From the NCBI RefSeq assembly GCF_029577735.1, contig NZ_JARQTO010000001.1, positions 501,313 through 565,312 on the forward strand: DNA of 64,000 nt, read 5' to 3'. This document shows, one piece after another, positions 51,284-60,411 of the stretch. How positions within the stretch are numbered: position 1 is the first letter of the stretch; every line of letters begins with the position of its first letter. Position numbers and translations under genes: made by a program. The notes beneath the pieces were generated by a model, which had not been told where the DNA came from, ran no database searches, and was given only the letters and a program-made list of their open reading frames with translations. The stretch is from Exercitatus varius (GTDB taxonomy: Bacteria; Pseudomonadota; Gammaproteobacteria; Enterobacterales; Pasteurellaceae).

Positions 51284-53050
51284 ATGAACTGGCAAACCGA
51301 ATTACACAACAGTTTTCCTTGGCTTTTGAAATCGCTATTTTGGTTAATTTCAGGCCTAATTTTGACCGCACTTTTGCTGCGTCGAACCGAATTCGGACAT
51401 AAGTTTTGGCTAATCACCCGACCATGCTTAACTCCCCAAAACCGTTGGAAAAGCCTGGGTTTAATCCTTTTACTGCTGGTGTTTATTCTGCTTGAAGTGC
51501 GAATCAGCGTGTTAAACACCTTTTTTTACAACGGATTGTACAGTTCCATGCAAAACAAAGCGGCGGACGCTTTTTGGTTTTTCGCAATGATCAACGCCTT
51601 ACTGGTCGGCTTCAAAATCATTCATGCCATTTTGCATTACTTTGTCCGTCAGGTGTTTGAAATCCGTTGGCTGGAAAAACTGAACGAACAAATGCTGAAC
51701 CGCTGGCTGCAGAATAAAAATTACTACCGCATGAAATACGAAAAAGATCTGCCCGATAATATCGATCAGCGTATCGAACAAGACGCGCGGGAATTCATTA
51801 CCGGCACCGTGGATTTAATGGACGGCGTGGTGGGCGCCGTTCTGTCCATTATCGAATTCACCGTTATTCTGTGGGGGCTGTCGGGCATGCTGACATTGCT
51901 CGGCCTCGAAATTCCGAAAGCGGCGGTATTCTTCATTTACGGATTTATCCTTTTAGCCACCGCTCTTTCCGTATGGATCGGCCATCCGCTAATCAAGCTC
52001 AATTTTAATAAAGAAAAATTCAACGGCGATTACCGATACTCGCTAATTCGAGTACGCGATAACGCGGAAAGTATTGCGTTTTACGACGGTGAAAATAAAG
52101 AACACGCGCACCTTCAGGAAAAATTTCGCGCCGTTATTCAAAACCGTTGGGCGATTGTGCGGCAAATGCTGGGATTGGACGGATTTAACACCGGCGTTAC
52201 TCAAATTGCGATGATTTTACCGTTAATGTTGCAGGCACCGCGTTTTTTCGCCAATAAAGTCACCTTGGGCGACATGCATCAAACCGTGCAGGCGTTTAAT
52301 CGGCTGATGCGTTCGCTGTCATTTTTCCGTCTGTTTTACGAAGAATTCACCCTGTATCAGGCGCGGCTAAACCGTCTGCACGGGTTTATGAGCAAGTTGG
52401 ATTATCTCGACGACAACCAAATTTTTTCCCCCGTCGAATGCGGTTCGGGTATTCGTTTAACGGATTTCGGTTTGTGCGATCAGCGGGGCGAACCCTTGTT
52501 ACAACACATTAATCTCAGCTTAAAAGCGGGCGACGCCTTACTGATTCAAGGCCCGTCCGGCGCCGGCAAAACAACCCTGCTGAAAGCAATTGCGGGAATT
52601 TATCCGTTTGCCACTTTCGGTCATTGCGAACGTCCGTGCAACGCCAATATTCTGTTTTTACCGCAACGTCCTTATATGCCGCAAGGCTCGTTGCGGGAGG
52701 CCATTTGCTATCCCAATATCGATCCGCATCACCCCGAGCTGGAACGCTACATGCAAAAATGCCGTTTAGAGCATTATATTACGGCGCTTGATCAGGAAAA
52801 CGACTGGCAGGCGATTCTGTCTCCGGGCGAATTGCAACGGGTCGCCTTTATCCGGATTTTTCTGACTAAGCCCGATATTGTTTTCCTGGATGAAACCACT
52901 TCGGCATTGGACGAACCGACGGAATTCATTTTGTATGATAAAATCCGTAAAAAACTGCCGAATATGATTGTGCTGAGCATCGGGCATCGCGGCACCTTAC
53001 ATCAGTTCCACAATCGGGAATTTCATCTTTCCGCTTGTCGGACGGCGTAA
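51284..53050 (+). CDS. ABC transporter with fused membrane and ATPase domains, YddA/SbmA-BacA type
   Basis: The 588-residue protein has six helices (about residues 15-35, 55-80, 100-130, 180-215, 220-245, 320-345) with the SbmA/BacA-type membrane domain (NTFFYNGLYSSMQNKAADAFW, FVRQVFEIRWLEKLNEQMLNRWLQNKNYYRM, FNGDYRYSLIRVRDNAESIAFYDGE) and a C-terminal ATPase with Walker A GPSGAGKTT (about 426), a degenerate signature LSPGELQR and Walker B IVFLDETTSALDE. It resembles E. coli YddA. Substrate and direction are unknown; location after a siderophore receptor suggests siderophore export or import. The ATG at 51284 gives MNWQTELHN; upstream codons overlap the receptor gene. Confidence 0.85.
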   Translation: MNWQTELHNSFPWLLKSLFWLISGLILTALLLRRTEFGHKFWLITRPCLTPQNRWKSLGLILLLLVFILLEVRISVLNTFFYNGLYSSMQNKAADAFWFFAMINALLVGFKIIHAILHYFVRQVFEIRWLEKLNEQMLNRWLQNKNYYRMKYEKDLPDNIDQRIEQDAREFITGTVDLMDGVVGAVLSIIEFTVILWGLSGMLTLLGLEIPKAAVFFIYGFILLATALSVWIGHPLIKLNFNKEKFNGDYRYSLIRVRDNAESIAFYDGENKEHAHLQEKFRAVIQNRWAIVRQMLGLDGFNTGVTQIAMILPLMLQAPRFFANKVTLGDMHQTVQAFNRLMRSLSFFRLFYEEFTLYQARLNRLHGFMSKLDYLDDNQIFSPVECGSGIRLTDFGLCDQRGEPLLQHINLSLKAGDALLIQGPSGAGKTTLLKAIAGIYPFATFGHCERPCNANILFLPQRPYMPQGSLREAICYPNIDPHHPELERYMQKCRLEHYITALDQENDWQAILSPGELQRVAFIRIFLTKPDIVFLDETTSALDEPTEFILYDKIRKKLPNMIVLSIGHRGTLHQFHNREFHLSACRTA

Positions 53051-53161
53051 AAAAACAATGAAAAAATCGACCGCACTTTTAACTGTTAAGCTTCTATTTG
53101 GGAAAAGTGCGGGCAATTTTTTCACGATTTTTTCGCCGGTGATCTTTATTTGACCAAAGAA

Positions 53162-53190
53162 AAAGGGAGCCGGTTTAATCCGCTCCCTTT
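53162..53190 (-). terminator. Terminator after pykA
   Basis: AAAGGGAGC and GCTCCCTTT pair around an 11-base loop; on the minus strand TTTTTC follows. A USS and a USS variant (53078-53110) between this site and the ABC gene add a second dyad. Confidence 0.85.
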
Positions 53191-53208
53191 GCATATTTTA
53201 TTGCTCAA

Positions 53209-54645
53209 TTATTCAACAATTAAAGTACGGCATACGTTGGTTGACGTGCCTAATGCGTCACCTTGAGTTAACAACACCAAATCGCCTGAAACCAAGAAAC
53301 CTTTCTCTTTCAACAGGTTAACCGCTTCCTTCGCGCTGTGTACGGTGCGGGATTCGTGTTCGAACAGAATCGGCGTGACACCACGGTACAGTGCGCATAA
53401 ATTCAGGGTCGATTCGTGACGTGACAACGCAAAAATCGGTAAACCGGAACTGATACGTGACATTAAACGCGCCGTGCGACCGCTGTTGGTCAACGTAATA
53501 ATCGCCGCAACGCCTTTCATGTGGTTTGCCGCATACATAGCGGACATCGCCACCGATTCCTCGATAGTGGAAAATTGAACATCCATACGGTGTTTAGACA
53601 CGTTGATACTTGGCATTTTTTCCGCACCCAGCGCCACTTTCGCCATGGCCGCCACCGTTTCGGAAGGATATTGTCCCGCTGCGGTTTCCGCCGAAAGCAT
53701 TACGGCATCAGTACCGTCCAACACGGCATTCGCTACGTCCATTACTTCCGCACGGGTCGGCATTGGGTTGCTAATCATCGATTCCATCATTTGGGTCGCG
53801 GTGATAACCACGCGATTTAACTGACGCGAACGACGGATCAATTTTTTCTGAACGCCGACCAATTCGGGATCGCCGATTTCCACGCCCAAGTCACCGCGGG
53901 CAACCATAATCACGTCCGAAGCCAGGATAATATCATCCATCGCTTCGTCGCTGGCAACGGTTTCCGCACGTTCCACTTTCGCCACGATTTTCGCTTTCAA
54001 ACCGGCCGCTTCCGCCAATTCGCGGGCATAGTTTAAATCCGCACTTGAACGCGGGAATGACACCGCCAGGTAATCGACGCCGATACGTGCCGCGGTAATG
54101 ATGTCCGCTTTATCTTTTTCGGTTAATGCGTCCGCCGACAAACCGCCGCCCAATTTGTTGATACCTTTGTTATTTGATAAAGGACCGCCCACCGTCACTT
54201 CAGTGAACACTTTCGCCCCTTCGGTAGACAACACTTTTAACTGAACGCGACCGTCGTCCAATAACAGAATATCGCCCGGCACCACATCTTGCGGTAAGGT
54301 TTTGTAGTCTAAACCGACCGCTTCCTGATTACCTTCGCCTTTCGGTAAATCAGCGTCTAAAATAAATTTATCACCAATGCTTAAGAAAATTTTGCCTTCT
54401 TTAAACGTGGAAACGCGAATTTTAGGACCTTGCAAGTCGCCTAAAATCGCAACATGTTTGCCTAATTTTTTCGCAATTTCACGAACTTTATTAGCACGAC
54501 CGATATGATCTTCCGGTGTGCCGTGGGAGAAATTCATACGTACAACGTTCGCACCCGCGGCAATAATTTTTTCAAGGTTATTGCCTTTATCGGTCGCAGG
54601 ACCCATCGTACATACGATTTTGGTTCTTCTTAATCTTCTAGACAT
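53209..54645 (-). CDS. pykA: Pyruvate kinase, PykA type
   Basis: The 478-residue glycolytic enzyme makes pyruvate and ATP from phosphoenolpyruvate. It follows E. coli PykA (AMP-activated) rather than PykF: MSRRLRRTKIVCTMGPATDKGNNLEKIIAAGANVVRMNFSHG, GDLQGPKIRVSTFKEGK, VERAETVASDEAMDDIILASDVIMVARGDLGVEIG and ITATQMMESMISNPMPTRAEVMDVANAVLDGTDAVMLSAETAAG. The C-terminal domain has no fructose 1,6-bisphosphate signature that I can recognise. GGAG precedes the ATG. Confidence 0.97.
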   Translation of the reverse strand: MSRRLRRTKIVCTMGPATDKGNNLEKIIAAGANVVRMNFSHGTPEDHIGRANKVREIAKKLGKHVAILGDLQGPKIRVSTFKEGKIFLSIGDKFILDADLPKGEGNQEAVGLDYKTLPQDVVPGDILLLDDGRVQLKVLSTEGAKVFTEVTVGGPLSNNKGINKLGGGLSADALTEKDKADIITAARIGVDYLAVSFPRSSADLNYARELAEAAGLKAKIVAKVERAETVASDEAMDDIILASDVIMVARGDLGVEIGDPELVGVQKKLIRRSRQLNRVVITATQMMESMISNPMPTRAEVMDVANAVLDGTDAVMLSAETAAGQYPSETVAAMAKVALGAEKMPSINVSKHRMDVQFSTIEESVAMSAMYAANHMKGVAAIITLTNSGRTARLMSRISSGLPIFALSRHESTLNLCALYRGVTPILFEHESRTVHSAKEAVNLLKEKGFLVSGDLVLLTQGDALGTSTNVCRTLIVE

Positions 54646-54873
54646 TGATTACTCCGTCAGTTATTTTCAGTGATTATTCTCGATTTGATTCCGGACATAC
54701 AGCTTTTTCGCCGCGGAAAAACTGGCGCATATTATACGCCGAATCGCGGGTAAAATCGAGATCGAAAACATACAAAATTTTTACCGCACTTTCGCGTCCG
54801 TCCGGCTTTCTTATAAAAACGAAAATTTGCTATACTCTCTTCCCGAATTCAGTTACTCAATAAGGATATTATC

Positions 54874-55146
54874 ATGTCAAATTCAGTGATTACGGTTATC
54901 GGCAAAGATCGCATCGGGATCGTTTACGATGTCGCTAAAATTCTGGCGGACAACCAAATCAACATCATGAATATCAGCCAGCAGCTAATGGACGATTATT
55001 TCACCATGATTATTCTGGTGGATACCACAAAATGTCCGAAATCCTTTCCCGAACTGGCGGAAACCTTTGCCCGAGAAAGTTGCAATCTCGCCCTTGACAT
55101 TCGTTTGCAAAACGAAGAAATCTTCAAAGCCATGCACCGGATTTAG
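54874..55146 (+). CDS. ACT-domain protein (UPF0237)
   Basis: This 90-residue protein is a single ACT domain (VITVIGKDRIGIVYDVAKILADNQINIMNISQQLMDDYFTMIILVD), close to the glycine-cleavage regulator GcvR type but stand-alone, and widely found just before DUF711 genes. It probably binds a small ligand and may regulate its partner. The gap to the next gene is nine bases. Confidence 0.88.
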   Translation: MSNSVITVIGKDRIGIVYDVAKILADNQINIMNISQQLMDDYFTMIILVDTTKCPKSFPELAETFARESCNLALDIRLQNEEIFKAMHRI

Positions 55147-55155
55147 AGGTGAAAA

Positions 55156-56511
55156 ATGAGCATTCAATCCAATGAAATTCTCGAAACCATCCGCATGGTG
55201 GCGGATCAAAATTTCGATGTAAGGACCATTACTATCGGTATCGATTTGCATGACTGTATCAGCCGCGATATGGACCAATTAAACCGAAATATTTATCAAA
55301 AAATCACCAGCGTCGGCAAAGATCTGGTTAAAACCGCTCAAATTCTTTCCGCCAAATACGGCGTACCTATTGTAAACCAGCGAATTTCCGTCACGCCTAT
55401 CGCCCAAATTGCGGCGGCGACCAAATCGGATTCTTACGTATCCGTTGCGCAAACTTTAGATCGCGCGGCAAAAACCATCGGCGTATCTTTTATCGGCGGC
55501 TTTTCCGCTCTGGTGCAAAAAGGGATGTCGCCTTCGGACGAAGTGCTGATTCGCTCCATTCCGGAAGCCATGAAAACCACGGATATCGTCTGCAGCTCCA
55601 TCAATATCGGTTCCACCCGCGCAGGAATTAACATGGATGCGGTGAAACTGGCGGGCGAAACCATCAAACGCACGGCAAACATCACGCCGGAAGGCTTCGG
55701 CTGTGCCAAAATCGTGGTGTTCTGTAATGCCGTAGAAGACAATCCTTTTATGGCGGGCGCTTTCCACGGTTCCGGCGAAGCGGATGCGGTGATTAACGTG
55801 GGAGTCTCGGGCCCGGGCGTGGTAAAAGAAGCGTTGGCAAATTCCCGCGCCACCACATTAACGGAAGTGGCGGAAGTGGTCAAAAAAACCGCTTTTAAAA
55901 TTACCCGCGTGGGCGAATTAATCGGTCAGGAAGCGGCTAAAATGCTGAATATTCCGTTCGGCATCCTGGATTTATCACTCGCCCCTACGCCGGCTATCGG
56001 CGATTCCGTGGCGCGCATTTTAGAAACCATGGGCTTAACCGTTTGCGGTACCCACGGCACCACAGCCGCCCTTGCGCTGTTAAATGACGCCGTGAAAAAA
56101 GGCGGCATGATGGCATCCAGTGCCGTCGGCGGTTTAAGCGGTGCGTTTATTCCGGTTTCCGAAGACGAAGGCATGATCGCCGCGGCGGAAAGCGGCATCC
56201 TCACGCTGGACAAACTGGAAGCCATGACGGCGGTTTGTTCCGTCGGTCTGGACATGATTGCCGTGCCGGGCAGCACGCCGGCCCACACAATTTCCGGCAT
56301 TATCGCCGATGAGGCGGCAATCGGCATGATCAACGGCAAAACCACCGCCGTACGTATTATTCCGGTCACTGGGAAAGATGTGGGGGAAAGCGTAGAATTC
56401 GGCGGTTTGCTCGGTTACGCACCGATTATGCCCGTGAAGGAAGGCTCCTGCGAAGTGTTTGTCAACCGCGGCGGACGCATTCCCGCGCCGGTACAATCTA
56501 TGAAAAACTGA
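55156..56511 (+). CDS. DUF711 (UPF0210) protein, PFL-like family
   Basis: The 451-residue protein belongs to the conserved DUF711 family, whose members share a glycyl-radical-like (PFL) fold without the radical glycine. Long conserved stretches are VRTITIGIDLHDC, NQRISVTPIAQIA, SFIGGFSALVQKGMSPSD, NVGVSGPGVVKEAL, GLDMIAVPGSTPAHTISGIIADEAAIGMINGKTTAVRIIP and GGRIPAPVQSMKN at the end. The biochemical function is unknown. AGGTG lies before the ATG, and it is translated together with the ACT gene. Confidence 0.9.
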   Translation: MSIQSNEILETIRMVADQNFDVRTITIGIDLHDCISRDMDQLNRNIYQKITSVGKDLVKTAQILSAKYGVPIVNQRISVTPIAQIAAATKSDSYVSVAQTLDRAAKTIGVSFIGGFSALVQKGMSPSDEVLIRSIPEAMKTTDIVCSSINIGSTRAGINMDAVKLAGETIKRTANITPEGFGCAKIVVFCNAVEDNPFMAGAFHGSGEADAVINVGVSGPGVVKEALANSRATTLTEVAEVVKKTAFKITRVGELIGQEAAKMLNIPFGILDLSLAPTPAIGDSVARILETMGLTVCGTHGTTAALALLNDAVKKGGMMASSAVGGLSGAFIPVSEDEGMIAAAESGILTLDKLEAMTAVCSVGLDMIAVPGSTPAHTISGIIADEAAIGMINGKTTAVRIIPVTGKDVGESVEFGGLLGYAPIMPVKEGSCEVFVNRGGRIPAPVQSMKN

Positions 56512-56526
56512 TTGTCGTTAACCCAC

Positions 56527-56568
56527 AAAAGTGCGGTCGAAAATCATTGAGTTTTTTGACCGCATTTT
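56527..56568 (+). terminator. USS-dyad terminator after the DUF711 gene
   Basis: AAAAGTGCGGTC and GACCGCATTTT face each other; the right arm has lost one C of the USS core but can still pair. T-runs are included in the stem. Confidence 0.7.
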
Positions 56569-56579
56569 TGCTCCGTTCA

Positions 56580-56603
56580 TTTTCTTTGCTTGTGCAAAGA
56601 AAA
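56580..56603. repeat. Hairpin in a decayed intergenic repeat
   Basis: TTTTCTTTGC-TTGT-GCAAAGAAAA is a perfect 10-bp stem. It is part of a stretch (about 56569-56760) with the character of a degenerate repeated element: several short frames with stop codons and no protein similarity that I can name. Confidence 0.55.
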
Positions 56604-56793
56604 CGAACCAAAAGAAACACACCCCGACTTCGACGCTTTTCTTCGTTTGGTTGAAATTTTCTCCACGGAAAATAAGTAAACTCGCTTCGCTCAAACAAAC
56701 TTATTTTCCTAAAAATTTCAAGTCACTCAGGCGTCTTAGACGGGGATTTCCGCCAATCTAATAAAAACATCCGAATTTTTAACCGCTCCCCTT

Positions 56794-56861
56794 GATAGTG
56801 CGCGTCTCCTGACGCGTGCTTAAATAAAAGAAAAGGCACTCGTCGGGAGACGTGCGCTATC
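56794..56861. repeat. Imperfect 26-bp inverted repeat, REP/MITE-like
   Basis: Arms 56794-56819 and 56836-56861 pair at 22 of 26 positions (GATAGTGCGCGTCTCC and its partner GGAGACGTGCGCTATC). The loop is 16 AT-rich bases. It resembles small palindromic intergenic elements. It is followed by a USS at 56869 that reads into the ggt end. Confidence 0.7.
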
Positions 56862-56919
56862 TTGAAATAAGTGCGGTCAAAAATGTGAGTGTTTTTAACC
56901 ACACTTTTATAATGATAAG

Positions 56920-58695
56920 TTAATACCCTAAGGTTTTGCCGTCCGGATTACGGGGATCGGAATAGCCGTAAAAGCCGTCGGCATCCGCCTGAATAATCTG
57001 AATTCGCCCCATCGGCGCTTTTTCTTTAATGCTATAACCCATGCCTTTCAGCAAAGTTAAAGTATCCGGACTTAGCCCTTCCTCTACCCGCAGTTCGTCC
57101 GGCAACCATTGATGATGCACACGAGGCGTGACGATGGCTTCCGCCGGATTCATGCCGTGATCCACCGTATTCAAGATACTTTGCAATACGGTAGTAATAA
57201 TGCGCGCACCGCCCGGACTGCCGGTGACCAGCCAAGGTTTAGCGTCTTTCACCACAATAGTCGGCGTCATCGAAGATAACGGACGTTTTTTCGCGGCAAT
57301 CGCATTAGATTCGCCGCCGATTAAGCCGTACGCGTTGGCAACGCCCGGTTTAGAGGAAAAATCGTCCATTTCGTTATTCAGTAAAATTCCCGTGCCTTCC
57401 GCCACAATGCCGGTGCCGAAATTGGTGTTCAGCGTGTAAGTTACCGCCACGGCGTTGCCTTTCTCGTCCATCACGGAATAATGAGTGGTCTGATCGCTTT
57501 CATAAGGCTGCGGTTTACCCGGTTTGATGTCGGAAGCCGGTTTGGCGACATTATCTTTAATACCGCCGATTAAGGATTTGGCATAATCTTTCGACACCAA
57601 TCCTTTCACCGGCACCTTGACGAAATCCGGATCGCCCAAATATTCCGAGCGATCGGCATAAGCCAGTTTCATGGTTTCCGCTAAGGTATGAATCGCTTTC
57701 GCGCTGTTGACGCCGTATTCCGACAACGGATAATTTTCCAGCATGTTCAGAATCTGCACCAAGTGCACGCCGCCCGAACTTGGCGGCGGCATGGTGACGA
57801 CTTTATAACCGCGATAGGTTCCCACAATCGGTTGACGTTCCACCGCTTGATAATTTTTCATATCTTCAAGGCTGATTAAGCCGCCGTGTTTTTCCATTTC
57901 CGCGACGATCTTAGCGGCAATGTCCCCGCGATAAAAGGCTTCGGCGCCCTGTTGAGCAATCTGTTTCAACGATTTCGCCAGATCCTTTTGCACCAGTAAT
58001 TCACCGGCGGCAAGCGGTTCACCGTTTTTAAAGAAGATCTTTTTGCTGCTTTCCCATTTGCCGAGAGTGTCTTTTTCAGTCTGTAAGGTTTTTGCTAAAG
58101 TCAAACTGACGGGAATGCCCTATTCCGCCAATTTTATAGCGGGCGCCAACACTTTTTTCAGCGGTAGCGAACCCCATTTTTTCAGTGCATATTCCATGCC
58201 CGCCACGGTGCCCGGCACGCCTACGGCCAAGTGGGTATAAAGGGATTTGCCGTCGACTACGTTGCCTTTGTCGTCCAAATACATATCTTTGGAGGCTTTA
58301 ACCGGCGCCATTTCGCGGAAATCCACGGTAAAATCCTGTCCGGATTTGGCGTCATGCAGCACCATAAAGCCGCCTCCGCCGATATTGCCCGCATTCGGCA
58401 ATACCACCGCCAGCGCAAAACCGACACCGACCGCCGCATCCACCGCATTACCGCCCTGTTTCAGGATATCCAGTCCCACTCGGGTGGCAAGTTCCTGTTC
58501 GGAGGCGACCATGCCGTGTTTGCCGTAAATCGGATGAAAAATATCGTTTGCGCTGTCATAACGCTGACCGGCGGCAACCGCCGCATCAGGTTGCGCCGCC
58601 GGTTGAACTGTCTGCGCCGAAACCGGCAACGAGGCCAGAGAAACCGCCACGGCTAACGTACTTAATAAGAAAGGTTTAATGAAGTGTTTGTGCAT
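56920..58695 (-). pseudogene. ggt: Gamma-glutamyltransferase gene ggt interrupted by an in-frame amber codon
   Basis: Reading from 58695 the product has a signal peptide (HKHFIKPFLLSTLAVAVSLASLPVSA) and a normal Ggt N-terminal part ending LKKVLAPAIKLAE, where TAG at 58120-58122 replaces a codon. The same frame continues without any shift: GIPVSLTLAKTLQTEKDTLGKW and then the small subunit, with the catalytic Thr in DQTTHYSVMD, NTNFGTGIVAEGTGILLNNEMDDFS, and VTGSPGGARIITTVLQ. Ggt is a periplasmic enzyme that breaks glutathione. The stop lies before the autoprocessing Thr, so only a non-functional fragment is made unless the codon is read through. AAGGA precedes the start. Confidence 0.9.
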
Positions 58696-58804
58696 AATTT
58701 TTCCTTCTGGTGTGATTGTCCGAATTTGACAATCTCCCTGAGATTATGCGATCAATTTGTGAAATGCAAGCCCGCTTTATCAAAAGCGATATTCGGAAAA
58801 TACA

Positions 58805-58846
58805 AAAAGTGCGGTCAAAAACATTCACATTTTTTACCGCACTTTT
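58805..58846. terminator. USS-dyad terminator between ggt and degQ
   Basis: AAAAGTGCGGTCAAAAA and TTTTTTACCGCACTTTT face each other with a short loop; it ends the htrA-type gene on the minus strand. Confidence 0.8.
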
Positions 58847-58876
58847 ATTTCGATCAGCTTGTTGCAAAACGAATTT

Positions 58877-60271
58877 TTATTGAATCAATAAATAGAAATT
58901 GCTGTCGCCGCGTACAATATTTAAAGCGACAGCGGACGGTTCGCCTTCCAGAATTTTGCGTAAATCCGCGATGGTCGTTACGGATTGACGGTTTACGCCG
59001 ATAATCACGTCACCGGCTTTTAAGCCGCGCGCGGCCGCCGGCGAATTGGCTTTCACCTCTTTAATTTCTATGCCGTCTTTGCCGTTGTGCAACTCCGCAC
59101 CTTCCAACGCCGCAATCGCTGTGTTTTCGGAATCATCACTTTGTGCCAGTTTGCCGTCTTCCGCCTGTAACGTCACCTTCACTTTTTCCGTTTTGCCTTC
59201 GCGTAACAAGGTCAATTCCAACTGTTTACCGGCGCCGGAAGTGGCGATTTTAGCGCGTAATTCGGCAAAGCTGGAAATGCGTTGACCGTTTAATTCGGTG
59301 ATGACATCGCCCGCTTTAATCCCGGCTTTTTCCGCCGCCGAACCCGGCATTACTTCGCTGACAAAAGCGCCGCGTTGCGCATCCACATTAAAGGCTTTCG
59401 CTAAATCCGCATTAAGTTCGCCGCCTTTAATGCCAAGCTGACCGCGTCTGACTTCACCGAATTCAATAATTTGCTGCACCAGATTATTCGCCATGTTGGA
59501 CGGAATGGCAAAGGCGATGCCCGCATTACTGCCGCTCGGCGAAATAATGGCGGTATTGATACCGATTAATTCCCCGTTCAGATTGACCAACGGACCGCCC
59601 GAATTTCCCTGATTCACCGCCGCGTCGGTTTGAATATAGTTTTCATAAGCCCCGCTGTCCGAACCGGTGGAACGTCCCAAAGCGGAAATAATGCCCGATG
59701 TCGCCGTTTGTCCGACACCAAACGGATTACCAATCGCCACGGCAAAATCCCCTACTCGCAATTTATCGCTATCCGCCAATTTAATAGCGGTCAGTTTGCT
59801 CGGATTTTCAATCTGCACCAACGCCACATCGGATTGGGAATCCTTGCCCAGCACTTTGGCTTTGAATTCGCGACCGTCATTCAATGCCACGGTGATTTTA
59901 TCGGCGCCGTCTATTACGTGGTTATTGGTGATCACATAGCCTTTTTCCGCATTAATAATCACGCCGGAACCCATGCCTCTGAATTTGCGTGACGAAGATC
60001 GGCCGTCGCCAAAAAAGTCATCGCCGAAGAAAAAACGAAATTCTTCCGGAATATCGAATTTACGTCGATTGGCTTTTTGCGTTCCTTCCACCGAAATGGA
60101 CACCACCGCCGGCAACACGCGTTCCAGCATCGGCGCCAGGCTGTTCGTCATACCCGGTGCCGGTAGCGCAGCGTTTTCCACCAACGGCGGTAAATCCGCC
60201 ATGCTGAAAGTTGAGGTTAAACCCAACACTAATGCCGTTAAAGTAAATTTCATGCTTTTGATTTTTTTCAT
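58877..60271 (-). CDS. degQ: DegQ/HtrA-type periplasmic serine protease
   Basis: The 464-residue protein has a signal peptide (KFTLTALVLGLTSTFSMA), a trypsin-like domain with the triad His118 (ITNNHVID), Asp148 (SQSDVALV) and Ser224 (GNSGGPLV), and two PDZ domains (about 275-345 and 390-455). It degrades and refolds misfolded proteins in the periplasm. The shorter loop LA (GDDFFGD) and length place it closer to DegQ than to DegP, but Pasteurellaceae often have a single HtrA, so the symbol is approximate. A sigma-E-like promoter lies upstream, as for degP. Confidence 0.9.
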   Translation of the reverse strand: MKKIKSMKFTLTALVLGLTSTFSMADLPPLVENAALPAPGMTNSLAPMLERVLPAVVSISVEGTQKANRRKFDIPEEFRFFFGDDFFGDGRSSSRKFRGMGSGVIINAEKGYVITNNHVIDGADKITVALNDGREFKAKVLGKDSQSDVALVQIENPSKLTAIKLADSDKLRVGDFAVAIGNPFGVGQTATSGIISALGRSTGSDSGAYENYIQTDAAVNQGNSGGPLVNLNGELIGINTAIISPSGSNAGIAFAIPSNMANNLVQQIIEFGEVRRGQLGIKGGELNADLAKAFNVDAQRGAFVSEVMPGSAAEKAGIKAGDVITELNGQRISSFAELRAKIATSGAGKQLELTLLREGKTEKVKVTLQAEDGKLAQSDDSENTAIAALEGAELHNGKDGIEIKEVKANSPAAARGLKAGDVIIGVNRQSVTTIADLRKILEGEPSAVALNIVRGDSNFYLLIQ

Positions 60272-60311
60272 TACGTTCCTTCCTAAATAAAAATAAGAAA
60301 TTAATCACCTG

Positions 60312-60339
60312 ATTCGACAAAAAATATGGGGGAATGTTC
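60312..60339 (-). promoter_or_regulatory. Sigma-E-like promoter upstream of degQ/htrA
   Basis: On the minus strand GAACAT (60339-60334) and TCGAAT (60317-60312) are separated by 16 bases. This resembles the sigma-E consensus GAACTT-N16-TCTGAT (five and four of six). The start site would be about 35 bases before the ATG. Confidence 0.45.
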
Positions 60340-60361
60340 TAGGAAATTCAAGAGAAGAAGG

Positions 60362-60403
60362 AAAGTGCGGGCAAAATTTAAGCAATTTTTTGACCGCACT
60401 TTT
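60362..60403 (-). terminator. USS-dyad terminator after the PanS-like gene
   Basis: AAAGTGCGGG and CCGCACTTTT face each other; the left arm is a USS variant (GCGGG). It ends the transporter transcript nine bases after its stop. Confidence 0.75.
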
Positions 60404-60411
60404 ACGCGGGG

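Noticed and set aside
55434..56369. Minus-strand frames of 103-149 codons antisense to the DUF711 gene
   Set aside because: Overlap a highly conserved protein and have no start signals or similarity.
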